This document shows positions 46,258-57,400 of a DNA stretch of 64,000 nt, one piece after another. A program made the translations under genes and the position numbers. Each line of letters opens with the position of its first letter. Position 1 is the first letter of the stretch. A model generated the notes under the pieces. It saw nothing but the letters and a program-made list of their open reading frames with translations. It was not told the origin of the DNA and searched no databases. The DNA comes from Tragulus kanchil (Eukaryota; Chordata; Mammalia; Artiodactyla; Tragulidae): contig JAIOJX010000026.1 in NCBI GenBank assembly GCA_022376925.1, positions 201,600,400 to 201,664,399 on the forward strand, read 5' to 3'.

Positions 46258-46490
46258 TTGGACTTCCCTGGTAGCTCAGCTGGTAAAGAATCCGCCTGCA
46301 GTGCAGGAGAACCCAGGTCAGTTCCTGGGTCTGGAAGATCCCCTGGAGAAGGGATAGGCTACCCACTCCAGAATTCTTGGGCCATCCTGGTGGCTCAGAT
46401 GGTAAAGAATTCGCCTGCATTGTGGGAGACCTGGATTTGATCCATGGGTTGGGAAAATCCCCTAAAGAAGGGAAAGGCTAATCTGGTGTG
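46258..46490 (+). mobile_element. Bov-tA with two tRNA-like heads in tandem
   Basis: One head begins at GGACTTCCCTGGTAGCTCAG. A second begins near 46379 with GGGCCATCCTGGTGGCTCAG. Each is followed by its own GATCC/GGTT box and CCCCTGGAGAAGGG-type body. Lies just after the HBS1L poly(A) signal. Confidence 0.8.
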
Positions 46491-48964
46491 GTTTGCATAT
46501 TGATGGCTTACCATATTCAACAGCATTTCTTCTTAATTGAAGAATAGGTATGGTAAAGTGTGCAGAACATGAATGTGCTTGGTGGACTCTCCTAAGATCA
46601 GCACATTCTTTACGATAAAGTGTATGTGTAGCTGTTGCTTGAGAGTAAGCTTGCTACAGCAAGAAGTGTTTTATTTATATGTTGTATTAGTCAGAAATTT
46701 AACAGACACATCTGACAGAAGCCCAATTTTAAGTGAGTTAAGCACAAAGGCTTGCAGTAGCCCTGGCTTTTATCCCTGGTCTTGCTTGAGCCACAACATG
46801 AGACATGGACGCCTCTGGACTTGCCTGTCCCAGGGCTGGTTCTGCCCTCAGACTCCGTGGAAGGAAGCCCTGTGATTCCACCCGTGGATCCTCGGGCCCT
46901 CCATCCAAGGCGAGGACAGGCCAGAGGGACAGGTCTTCTCCAAGAGTCGTAGAAGCATCTCACCATCGACTGTAACTGTGTTTAAGTATAAAGAGACATC
47001 CACTCTGTATAGTGTATAAGGCCATGTTATTATAGCATTAAGAATTTTGAATCAAAATTTTGCATAAAACAAATAATTGTAGAATTAGTAGAAATGAGTG
47101 TTTTTCCTCCTCCATCAGTGGTGATAGTGTGATCTTTTTATTTGCATTTTGTTCACAATGAATTCTTGTTGAGGGGGCGGTGATATTAAGAGGAACCACT
47201 GAGAGGTTGGGGTTAAGGGACAAGGCATAAGCAAGCATGCCCAAGCTTGGTTTGGTCTGAAATCCCCCTGAAGCTCACCATGTGAATAGTCTGTTCATTT
47301 AGGGTCCTTTTGCTTCAGGTACTTCTTGTCTCTGTTGCTTCTTCCTAGTTGTGGTCACTAGAGTCTTAACAGTGGGGCCATCGCTGGCACAAGTCGGCAG
47401 TGGAGCCGCACACTGACCTGAGGGATAGTCCAAGTGGCAAGATGAGGACCCTTGTTGAAGATACTCAGGACCCAAGGGCCAAGGATCTTGCCAGCAGAGC
47501 AAAAGTAAAACGGATTAAGTAATTTACAACCTGGTTCCTTGAAAATGCCAAAGATATTCAGGGCTTAAAAGGAAAGAAATATGGACACAGAAGGGCAGAG
47601 ATGAACCCAGTAACTAAATGAGATAATGATTAATGAGGGTGCTGTGGAACATTAGGTCCTGATCCTGTGTTCCAGCTCATCGCCCCTCTCCCCGTGGGCC
47701 CCTGGTCTCTAAGTAAAGGAACATGAGTTACTATGTCCTTCCACGAGACCTGTCTCTCCTTGAACTACTTCCAGCGGTGCAATTGTGTATTGATCTGTGT
47801 GATTAATTTTTGTCCCTTTCCACTGAAATGTTAAGTCCCAAGAGGAAAGAGAAAACAGAAAATAGAAACTTTTTTTTTTTTTATAATGAGGGAAAGAACA
47901 TTTGTTAAGAAGCAAACTTCAAAGCTACTTTTATCTGTCCTCTTGTCTGGTGAGCCGCAGCCCAAATTTGAGGTCTTTCCTGAACCCGGGTGACCCTCTT
48001 AAGCCTGGAAGATTCAAATGTGCTTACATTTCAGAAAGGGATGAGCAGCCACCTGACTGGTGGGGCTTCTAGCTTTTGGTCGACTGTGAGATGGGGGTGG
48101 TAATTGACGCATGAGTACTTTCCAATTCTGGGGTTGGCTATGTTTCTTTTTATTTAAAGATGGTTAAGAACTATGGTTAAGATATAACACGTCTGCAGTG
48201 AGATTTGTAGTAGCTGAGCCCATGCAGACAAAAACCATTCTTTCAGGTGGATTTCAGGACCCAGATTTTCTTTGAGTAACTGCTACATGGTGTCTGTAAG
48301 ATGTAAGGAAGTATTTCTGAGCTGAGAAAAGATCAAGACAGGTTAGAAGAGACTACATGGGAGACTAAATCATAATAGAAAAATCCAAATATTCAGTGAA
48401 GGCTGTAAAATAGATAACAATTGCAGGAAAGTTGATGATACGGAAGTTGTCCTTGAAAACCTCTCCTAGAATGAAGATAGGTGAAAATGAAAAATAGGAA
48501 AAACTCAAAGATTTCACCATATTTTTTGTAAAATATCACAAAGGAATTGCAACCAGACTAAACACATCTTGCAAACAAAACAGAACTTCCCCCAAATTCA
48601 TCTTCAAAGAAACAAAGTATTATCCTTAGACTTTTCTACAGCACTAAATTTCAGAAGACAGAAGGACACAGAAACTAAATATATAAACTTTAAAGGAGTT
48701 GTAACCCACACATTGATTATTCAGCTATGACATCATAGGTGGGGGTAAGGATCTCAAAAGACGTCCTTCTCAGAGAGGGGTGAAGGGCTGAGGATTTTAA
48801 AATGCTCAGATCATAAACAGGTCAAAACTTAAGACTGAGCACATCGTGGTAGAAAATTCCTCAGCAAGCATATGTTGATGACCATCATTTGTGGATGTCA
48901 TTGGTCAAAGACCACCAGGACACAAGTCTGTAATCAAAATTACTTTATTGACTCTTGTCTCAGT

Positions 48965-51213
48965 CAGACAGACCACGCGCCCTGGAGGAGCCTAGGTGCA
49001 TCACAGTAAGAAGGTGTAAAGAGCTGAGCACATGTAAGTCATCGGGAGTGAGGGCTCAAGTGAACAGCAGTTTATTCTGGATGGGCACTGTCGGAAAGTG
49101 GAGTAGTTCTGCAACTAGGAGGCAGAAAGAAACGAGGTATAGCAGCAGCAGTGATGCATGGTAGCCACAAGAGGGCGATGTTAAGTGATTTTTATGGTTT
49201 GCATATAGAGCCTTTTGGTATCCGCTCAGGCGTGACTAGGGTTCTCTCACTTCATCAGGAGCATAGAATAACCTTGCGTAATGTCAGAGGTATATGAATT
49301 GTCAGCGTCCAATAGGAGAACAACATCACCCAGCTGTGAGTGCTTTTAGCTTTCAGAAGACTCCATTTCTCTTACATTGAAACCACTTAAATTTATTATT
49401 AGTAAATTAATAGTGAAATAAATTAAAATATGGCAACACTATTTACAGAAGCCAAGACATGAAAATAACCTCAATGCCTATTGACAAGAATAAAGAAGCT
49501 GTGGCACACATGCACAATGGAATGTTACTCTGCCATAGGAAAGAATGAAATAATGCCCTTTGCCTCAATATGGGTGGACCTAGAGATTCTCATTTTCAGT
49601 GAAGTATTGTCAGAAAAGACAAACATCATGTAATATCACTTCTATGTGGAATCTAGAAAGATGATACAAATGAACTTATGTACAAAACAGAAACAGATTC
49701 ACAGGCAAACAAACAAAAAAAGCCCATGGTACCAAAGGGGAAGGTGGGGAGAGATAAATTAGGAATTTGGAATTAACAGATACACACTAATATATTCCAT
49801 TTAAAATAGATAATCAGCAAGATCATACTGCGTATCACAGGGAACTCTATTCAATATCTTGTAATCATCTAAAAGGGAAAAGAAAAGGCACCGTTGGCTT
49901 GGCACACGATAGAATAATACACACAGAAACCTGACCATCTTAAAGGCTCATGAGCACACTGATGATGCCACTTTAATATATTATCATTATCCATTTCTCA
50001 AAATGCCCCAGACGGCTGTGAAATATTGGAGAGCTCTCTTCACTCAGAGCCTGGAAACTGAAATACCCTCGAGCCTTCACCTCCCAGACAGACCACGCGC
50101 CCTGGAGGAGCCTAGGTGCATCACAGTAAGAAGGTGTAAAGAGCTGAGCACATGTAAGTCATCGGGAGTGAGGGCTCAAGTGAACAGCAGTTTATTCTGG
50201 ATGGGCACTGTCGGAAAGTGGAGTAGTTCTGCAACTAGGAGGCAGAAAGAAACGAGGTATAGCAGCAGCAGTGATGCATGGTAGCCACAAGAGGGCGATG
50301 TTAAGTGATTTTTATGGTTTGCATATAGAGCCTTTTGGTATCCGCTCAGGCGTGACTAGGGTTCTCTCACTTCATCAGGAGCATAGAATAACCTTGCGTA
50401 ATGTCAGAGATATATGAATTGTCAGCGTCCAATAGGAGAACAACATCACCCAGCTGTGAGTGCTTTTAGCTTTCAGAAGACTCCATTTCTCTTACATTGA
50501 AACCACTTAAATTTATTATTAGTAAATTAATAGTGAAATAAATTAAAATATGGCAACACTATTTACAGAAGCCAAGACATGAAAATAACCTCAATGCCTA
50601 TTGACAAGAATAAAGAAGCTGTGGCACACATGCACAATGGAATGTTACTCTGCCATAGGAAAGAATGAAATAATGCCCTTTGCCTCAATATGGGTGGGCC
50701 TAGAGATTCTCATTTTCAGTGAAGTATTGTCAGAAAAGACAAACATCATGTAATATCACTTCTATGTGGAATCTAGAAAGATGATACAAATGAACTTATG
50801 TACAAAACAGAAACAGATTCACAGGCAAACAAACAAAAAAAACCCCATGGTACCAAAGGGGAAGGTGGGGAGAGATAAATTAGGAATTTGGAATTAACAG
50901 ATACACACTAATATATTCCATTTAAAATAGATAAGCAGCAAGATCATACTGCGTATCACAGGGAACTCTATTCAATATCTTGTAATCATCTAAAAGGGAA
51001 AAGAAAAGGCACCGTTGGCTTGGCACACGATAGAATAATACACACAGAAACCTGACCATCTTAAAGGCTCATGAGCACACTGATGATGCCACTTTAATAT
51101 ATTATCATTATCCATTTCTCAAAATGCCCCAGACGGCTGTGAAATATTGGAGAGCTCTCTTCACTCAGAGCCTGGAAACTGAAATACCCTCGGGAGCCTT
51201 CAGGACACCTCCC
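48965..51213 (+). repeat. Tandem duplication 14 (offset about 1120)
   Basis: Left copy 48965-50084, right copy 50085-51213. The left copy loses small pieces (GG and CAGGA) within its last 25 bases. Intergenic, with an L1 3' end. Confidence 0.95.
49430..49890 (+). mobile_element. L1 3' end (plus), intergenic
   Basis: Matches an artiodactyl L1 tail: AAGCCAAGACATGAAAATAA, CTATTGACAAGAATAAAGAA, GGAATGTTACTCTGCCATAG and CACAGGGAACTCTATTCAAT. Duplicated at 50553-51012; its last part occurs again at 51983-52145. Confidence 0.85.
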
Positions 51214-51340
51214 ACTGTCAGTGATTGGCAGAGGAGGCACTGCGGGGAAGGGAGGAGGAGACCAAGTCAGGAGCCTGGGCAGTGGCGGGGGTAGCCTTAG
51301 CCCAGCAGAGCCAGGGGGAAGGGCCGGCGAATCCTTTACT
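51214..51340 (+). promoter_or_regulatory. ALDH8A1: ALDH8A1 5' UTR / proximal promoter, first copy
   Basis: GC-rich 127 bases directly before the start codon, in strong contrast with the AT-rich L1-derived DNA upstream. It contains an inverted CCAAT box (ATTGG at 51224-51228) and G-rich runs (GGGGAAGGGAGG, GGCGGGGG) of the Sp1 type. No TATA box is seen close to it. The transcription start cannot be fixed from sequence. A duplicate precedes the second exon 1 copy (about 52349-52475). Confidence 0.55.
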
Positions 51341-51478
51341 ATGGCTGGAACAAGGGGCCTCTTGATGCTGGAAAACTTCATAGGCGGAAAATTTTCACCT
51401 TGTAGCTCATACCTAGATTCCTACGACCCCTCCACAGGGGAAGTGTACTGCCGTGTGCCTAACAGTGGGAAAGAAGAG
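51341..51478 (+). CDS. ALDH8A1: ALDH8A1 exon 1, first copy
   Basis: Starts MAGTRGLLMLENFIGGKFSP, continues CSSYLDSYDPSTGEVYCRVP and ends NSGKEE at donor GTGAGT. Human begins MAGTNALLMLENFIDGKF. The start codon has A at -3 and G at +4, a strong context. 138 nt, phase 0 exit. An identical copy starts at 52476. Confidence 0.95.
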
Positions 51479-54400
51479 GTGAGTACGTTTGCTCTGAGAA
51501 GACGGAAATCCACTTAGCCTTTTGGTGACTTACAGTACTTAATTTCCTAGGGGCAAAGGGGATCGTTAAGTGTTAGCAGAAGGAAGGTGTTGAGTTCTAG
51601 GAAGGTTTATTTTATAACTGGGTATATATGATACATGAAACAAATCACAGGTGACCATGTGCAGAAGTCAATTATCATCTAGATAGCCCCACACAGAGCC
51701 ACAACTCTCAGACATTCCTCAGTGGGTGCCTAGTAACAAGTAGTATTTGTAACAAATATGTTACTAAGTGTTCCTTTTTCTCCATCAAGTGTTGCCTGAA
51801 TTTGCCACTATATTCATGGATTTTCAAAACAAAAACCAAAAAATGTGTTACTCCAGTAAAATAAATAAAAATTTTAAAGCCCAGGGATTTAGCATATCCT
51901 CTAATAATTCTTCATATCTTCAAATTATGTAGTACTTTGGAATTAAAAAAAGAATTAAAAAACAAAACAATACAAACAACCCTGGTACCAAAGGGGAAGG
52001 TGGGGAGAGATAAATTAGGAATTTGGAATTAACAGATACACACTAATATATTCCATTTAAAATAGATAATCAGCAAGATCATACTGCGTATCACAGGGAA
52101 CTCTATTCAATATCTTGTAATCATCTAAAAGGGAAAAGAAAAGGCACCGTTGGCTTGGCACACGATAGAATAATACACACAGAAACCTGACCATCTTAAA
52201 GGCTCATGAGCACACTGATGATGCCACTTTAATATATTATCATTATCCATTTCTCAAAATGCCCCAGACGGCTGTGAAATATTGGAGAGCTCTCTTCACT
52301 CAGAGCCTGGAAACTGAAATACCCTCGGGAGCCTTCAGGACACCTCCCACTGTCAGTGATTGGCAGAGGAGGCACTGCGGGGAAGGGAGGAGGAGACCAA
52401 GTCAGGAGCCTGGGCAGTGGCGGGGGTAGCCTTAGCCCAGCAGAGCCAGGGGGAAGGGCCGGCGAATCCTTTACTATGGCTGGAACAAGGGGCCTCTTGA
52501 TGCTGGAAAACTTCATAGGCGGAAAATTTTCACCTTGTAGCTCATACCTAGATTCCTACGACCCCTCCACAGGGGAAGTGTACTGCCGTGTGCCTAACAG
52601 TGGGAAAGAAGAGGTGAGTACGTTTGCTCTGAGAAGACGGAAATCCACTTAGCCTTTTGGTGACTTACAGTACTTAATTTCCTAGGGGCAAAGGGGATCG
52701 TTAAGTGTTAGCAGAAGGAAGGTGTTGAGTTCTAGGAAGGTTTATTTTATAACTGGGTATATATGATACATGAAACAAATCACAGGTGACCATGTGCAGA
52801 AGTCAATTATCATCTAGATAGCCCCACACAGAGCCACAACTCTCAGACATTCCTCAGTGGGTGCCTAGTAACAAGTAGTATTTGTAACAAATATGTTACT
52901 AAGTGTTCCTTTTTCTCCATCAAGTGTTGCCTGAATTTGCCACTATATTCATGGATTTTCAAAACAAAAACCAAAAAATGTGTTACTCCAGTAAAATAAA
53001 TAAAAATTTTAAAGCCCAGGGATTTAGCATATCCTCTAATAATTCTTCATATCTTCAAATTATGTAGTCAAATAAAACCAACTATTTGATGAAATGCACA
53101 AATGCCTACGTATTTTTGGAGTTAAATTTAACACTATTTTTTCTTATTCAAAAGAATTCTGCACACATAAACCTTTTTTTCAGTGATGTAGAATTAATAT
53201 TATTCAGGAGTTTTGAAAGATATTTGAGATCTGTTTGATTAGTATCTATTAGACTAGGACTATAAATGTATTGCCTGTGATTAACGTGACTGATGAATGT
53301 ACACTCAAAACCCTGTGAAAAATAAACAATCATAAATAACTCAAAAAAAAAAAAAACTAATGGGCTTTAATTATTTTTTAAAGCACAAAAAACTAGATTA
53401 CTAAAAAGATAAATGTAGCCTTTGTATATATTAACAAATACGAATTATATACAAGGTGTTTTATTTTTAAAAAAAGAACTAAGATATTCTTTCTCTATTG
53501 TTAATAATACTGTAAATCTGTCTTGCATTTAAAAAAAAAAAAGCCTTTAGACTTCTGGATTAAAGTTTGCAAATATTGACTAATTTGTTGGTTAAACTGT
53601 AACCCACAACTTTGAAATGACCTGGGATACATGTGGAAAATCCAGCTTTGCGTTTTTGAGTTCTCTCTGTCTCAGAGTCCTTTCTGAAATAAAGTTAAAA
53701 ATAGCAAGTATATGAAATTCAGGTGAGATATTTTCTGCAGCTAATGACTCGGCCCTTTCAGATGAGAGAAAAAGGAATCAATCCACCTGCCTGTAGAGGA
53801 ATGTATATTTGGGATTTTCCAGCAATCCAGCTTGCAAACACTGCAGCTGGTCCCACAAATGCCATGTTTTCCTGGCTTGAAGAATATGACTACCATGCAG
53901 GCCACATGCTCAGATTCTCCCAAAAGTCACTCACAGACAGTGCTGCGATGCTGCTAGCGGGACTCCCTTTCTTTCAGCCCATTGGCCTAGTGCTGTGCGT
54001 TCACTAAGCCATGGAACAGAAGTTGTCCCAAGTCAGCATTCTAACAACCTATAAATAAGGCTTTATCATCATCCTTATTTTACAGCCCAGATTTAGCATA
54101 TCCTCTAATAATTCTTCATATCTTCAAATTATGTAGTCAAATAAAACCAACTATTTGATGAAATGCACAAATGCCTACGTATTTTTGGAGTTAAATTTAA
54201 CACTATTTTTTCTTATTCAAAAGAATTCTGCACACATAAACCTTTTTTTCAGTGATGTAGAATTAATATTATTCAGGAGTTTTGAAAGATATTTGAGATC
54301 TATTTGATTAGTATCTATTAGACTAGGACTATAAATGTATTGCCTGTGATTAACGTGACTGATGAATGTACACTCAAAACCCTGTGAAAAATAAACAATC

Positions 54401-57400
54401 ATAAATAACTCAAAAAAAAAAAACTAATGGGCTTTAATTATTTTTTAAAGCACAAAAAACTAGATTACTAAAAAGATAAATGTAGCCTTTGTATATATTA
54501 ACAAATAAGAATTATATACAAGGTGTTTTATTTTTAAAAAAAGAACTAAGATCTTCTTTCTCTATTGTTAATAATACTGTAAATCTGTCTTGCATTAAAA
54601 AAAAAAAAAAAGCCTTTAGACTTCTGGATTAAAGTTTGCAAATATTGACTAATTTGTTGGTTAAACTGTAACCCACAACTTTGAAATGACCTGGGATACA
54701 TGTGGAAAATCCAGCTTTGCGTTTTTGAGTTCTCTCTGTCTCAGAGTCCTTTCTGAAATAAAGTTAAAAATAGCAAGTATATGAAATTCAGGTGAGATAT
54801 TTTCTGCAGCTAATGACTCGGCCCTTTCAGATGAGAGAAAAAGGAATCAATCCACCTGCCTGTAGAGGAATGTATATTTGGGATTTTCCAGCAATCCAGC
54901 TTGCAAACACTGCAGCTGGTCCCACAAATGCCATGTTTTCCTGGCTTGAAGAATATGACTACCATGCAGGCCACATGCTCAGATTCTCCCAAAAGTCACT
55001 CACAGACAGTGCTGCGATGCTGCTAGCGGGACTCCCTTTCTTTCAGCCCATTGGCCTAGTGCTGTGCGTTCACTAAGCCATGGAACAGAAGTTGTCCCAA
55101 GTCAGCATTCTAACAACCTATAAATAAGGCTTTATCATCATCCTTATTTTACAGATGACAACGCACTGAGATCAGTGCTCCCATGTACACACTCAGGCAC
55201 ACACTTGTGGTAGCATTTGCACTGCGGCGTGGCAGTCATACGCACAGAGTGGGGTCTAATTGCTCGGCTTCAAAGATCAGCAGCACCGGTAACTATGTAG
55301 GGTCTGAACTTAGAGCCGGACCTCCCCGTGTCTCAGTCTCCTCATCTATAGAATGGAGGTAATGATAACATCTTCAGGGTTGTTCTGAAGATTAAACAGA
55401 CTGACATATGTAGAGCCCTTGGTGTCAGGTGTTAGTAAATGCTTTCTAAGCATTAACTTTTGCTAATATTACCGTAGATGATGAATTAATACAGACTCTA
55501 TATTAATAGACGTAGGACGTGTGACCAAAGACAACTTAGAAAATATGACTGGACTTGAGTTTTCTGCTTTTCAAAAAATATCGGAGTTTTATGTGGACAA
55601 CTCTAGGAAGATTAGCTTTGACATTGACTCTCTCCTCTTGCTGACTGGTTGCAGGGTGTCCACGAGGCTATGGTTCCTGGTTCCTCCGTCCCGCCTGCAG
55701 GTCCACATTGAGATTCGGTTGTTGAGGGAAAACCACCAACTTTTCAGAAGTTTATAATGAAGATGAGAATCATTTTTCATACCTTACTTTAGCTCAGCTG
55801 AAAGTGACCTTATTCACATAAAGCAAACAAGATGTGCCAATCAGATTTGGAGTGAGAGGGCCGCTGAATTGTCTAACTATGGGATACAGGAAGGGCTTTC
55901 CTGGAGGCTCAGCAGTGAAGAACCTGCCTGCCAATGCAGGAGATGCAGGTTTGATCCCTGGGTCAGGAAGATCCCCTGGAGAAGGAAATAGTAAGAAAGA
56001 TGTTGTGACTACTGGAAGCTTATGGGAAAAAATTCTGAGACTGAGCTTGGGCCCAGTGGTGGAAAAAAGCTGTGAGTGACTATAAAGTCATGTGTGTGAG
56101 AGACAGGAGCGGAGCAAGACACAGGCTCTGGATTTGCCATCTCTGGAAAGGGCCCTGCTTGGACATTGCTTAGCACATTGTTAACTGGGGGTTTTATAGA
56201 AGCGAATGCCTGTAAACCCAGATCTTAGTAATTCCCAAGGTCACAGCCACAGGGATGTGGGCTTCCCTGGTGGCTCAGTGGTAAAGAATCCACCTGTCAG
56301 TGCAGGAGATACAGGAGTCATGTGGGCCAGTCCCTGGGCTGGAAGATTCCCTGGAGGAGGAAATGACAACCCATCCAGTATTCTTGACAGGAAAAACCGA
56401 TGGACAGAGGACCCTGGGGGGCTACAGTCCCTGGGGTGCAAAGAGTCAGACACAGCCAAGCACACACGCCCGACGCCTATGGCTGGCGATTTGTTAGGGA
56501 AATGAATATTGGTTCACAAAGGGGTTTTTCCCCCTTTTTGTTGGTCTAATATTTACATCATCTGAATCTGAAGTATATTCTTAAGAACCATGATCTTCTG
56601 AGACACAGAAAAAGTAATCTACACAAAATTCACCAAAAAAATTCTTCTTCACTCAGAATTTTACAATGCATCATTTTTGGAAAATTTACAGTATTAAACT
56701 TGCATTTATAATATAACAAGGTTTTGGGACTTCCCTGGTGGCCCAGTGGCTAAGACTCTAAGCTCTCAATGCAGGGAGCCTGGGTTTGATGCCTGGTCAG
56801 GGAAGTAAGCCCCATGTGCCACAATTAAGATCCGTTGCAGCCAAATAAATTAAATATGATATGCACAAGAGAGGAACAAAAGCCTCATGGAGTGCAATGT
56901 GATAACATCAATCACAAGTTATATAAACAACTCTTGATTAATTTTAAGAGAGGAGAAAGGCAGCAGTGGTTTAGCTGCTAGGTCATGTCCAACTCTTTGT
57001 GACCCCATGAACTGTCGCCCACCAGCTTCCTACATCCATGAGATTTTCCAGGCAAGAATACTGGAGTGGGTAGTCATTTCCTTCTCCAGGGGATCTTCCT
57101 GACTCAGGGCTTGAACTTGGATCTCCTGCATGGCAGGTGGATTCTTCAATGAGCCACCAAGGGAGCCCTGAGAGGCAGCAGACTCCCTGATAATTCATCC
57201 CACCTCCATGAACTAGCCTTGCCCAGGCTCTGGATTTGCCATCTCTGGAAGGGCCCTGCTTGGACATTGCTTAGCACATTGTTAACTGGGGTTTTATAGA
57301 AGCGAATGCCTGTAAACCCAGATCTTAGTAATTCCCAAGGTCACAGCCACAGGGATGTGGGCTTCCCTGGTGGCTCAGTGGTAAAGAATCCACCTGTCAG

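Larger units (their letters stand above)
46231..51213. other. Intergenic region HBS1L to ALDH8A1
   Basis: No conserved exon seen. Contents: a double Bov-tA head at 46258-46490, unannotated sequence from 46500 to 48960, an L1 3' end at 49430-49890 and its duplicate at 50553-51012. True length is about 4 kb once the 1120-base duplication is collapsed. ORFs here have no recognisable product. Confidence 0.7.
50848..53068 (+). repeat. Tandem duplication 15 (offset 1135), ALDH8A1 exon 1
   Basis: Left copy 50848-51933, 49 unmatched A-rich bases, right copy 51983-53068. It duplicates the ALDH8A1 promoter-proximal region and exon 1. It overlaps duplications 14 and 16. Confidence 0.95.
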
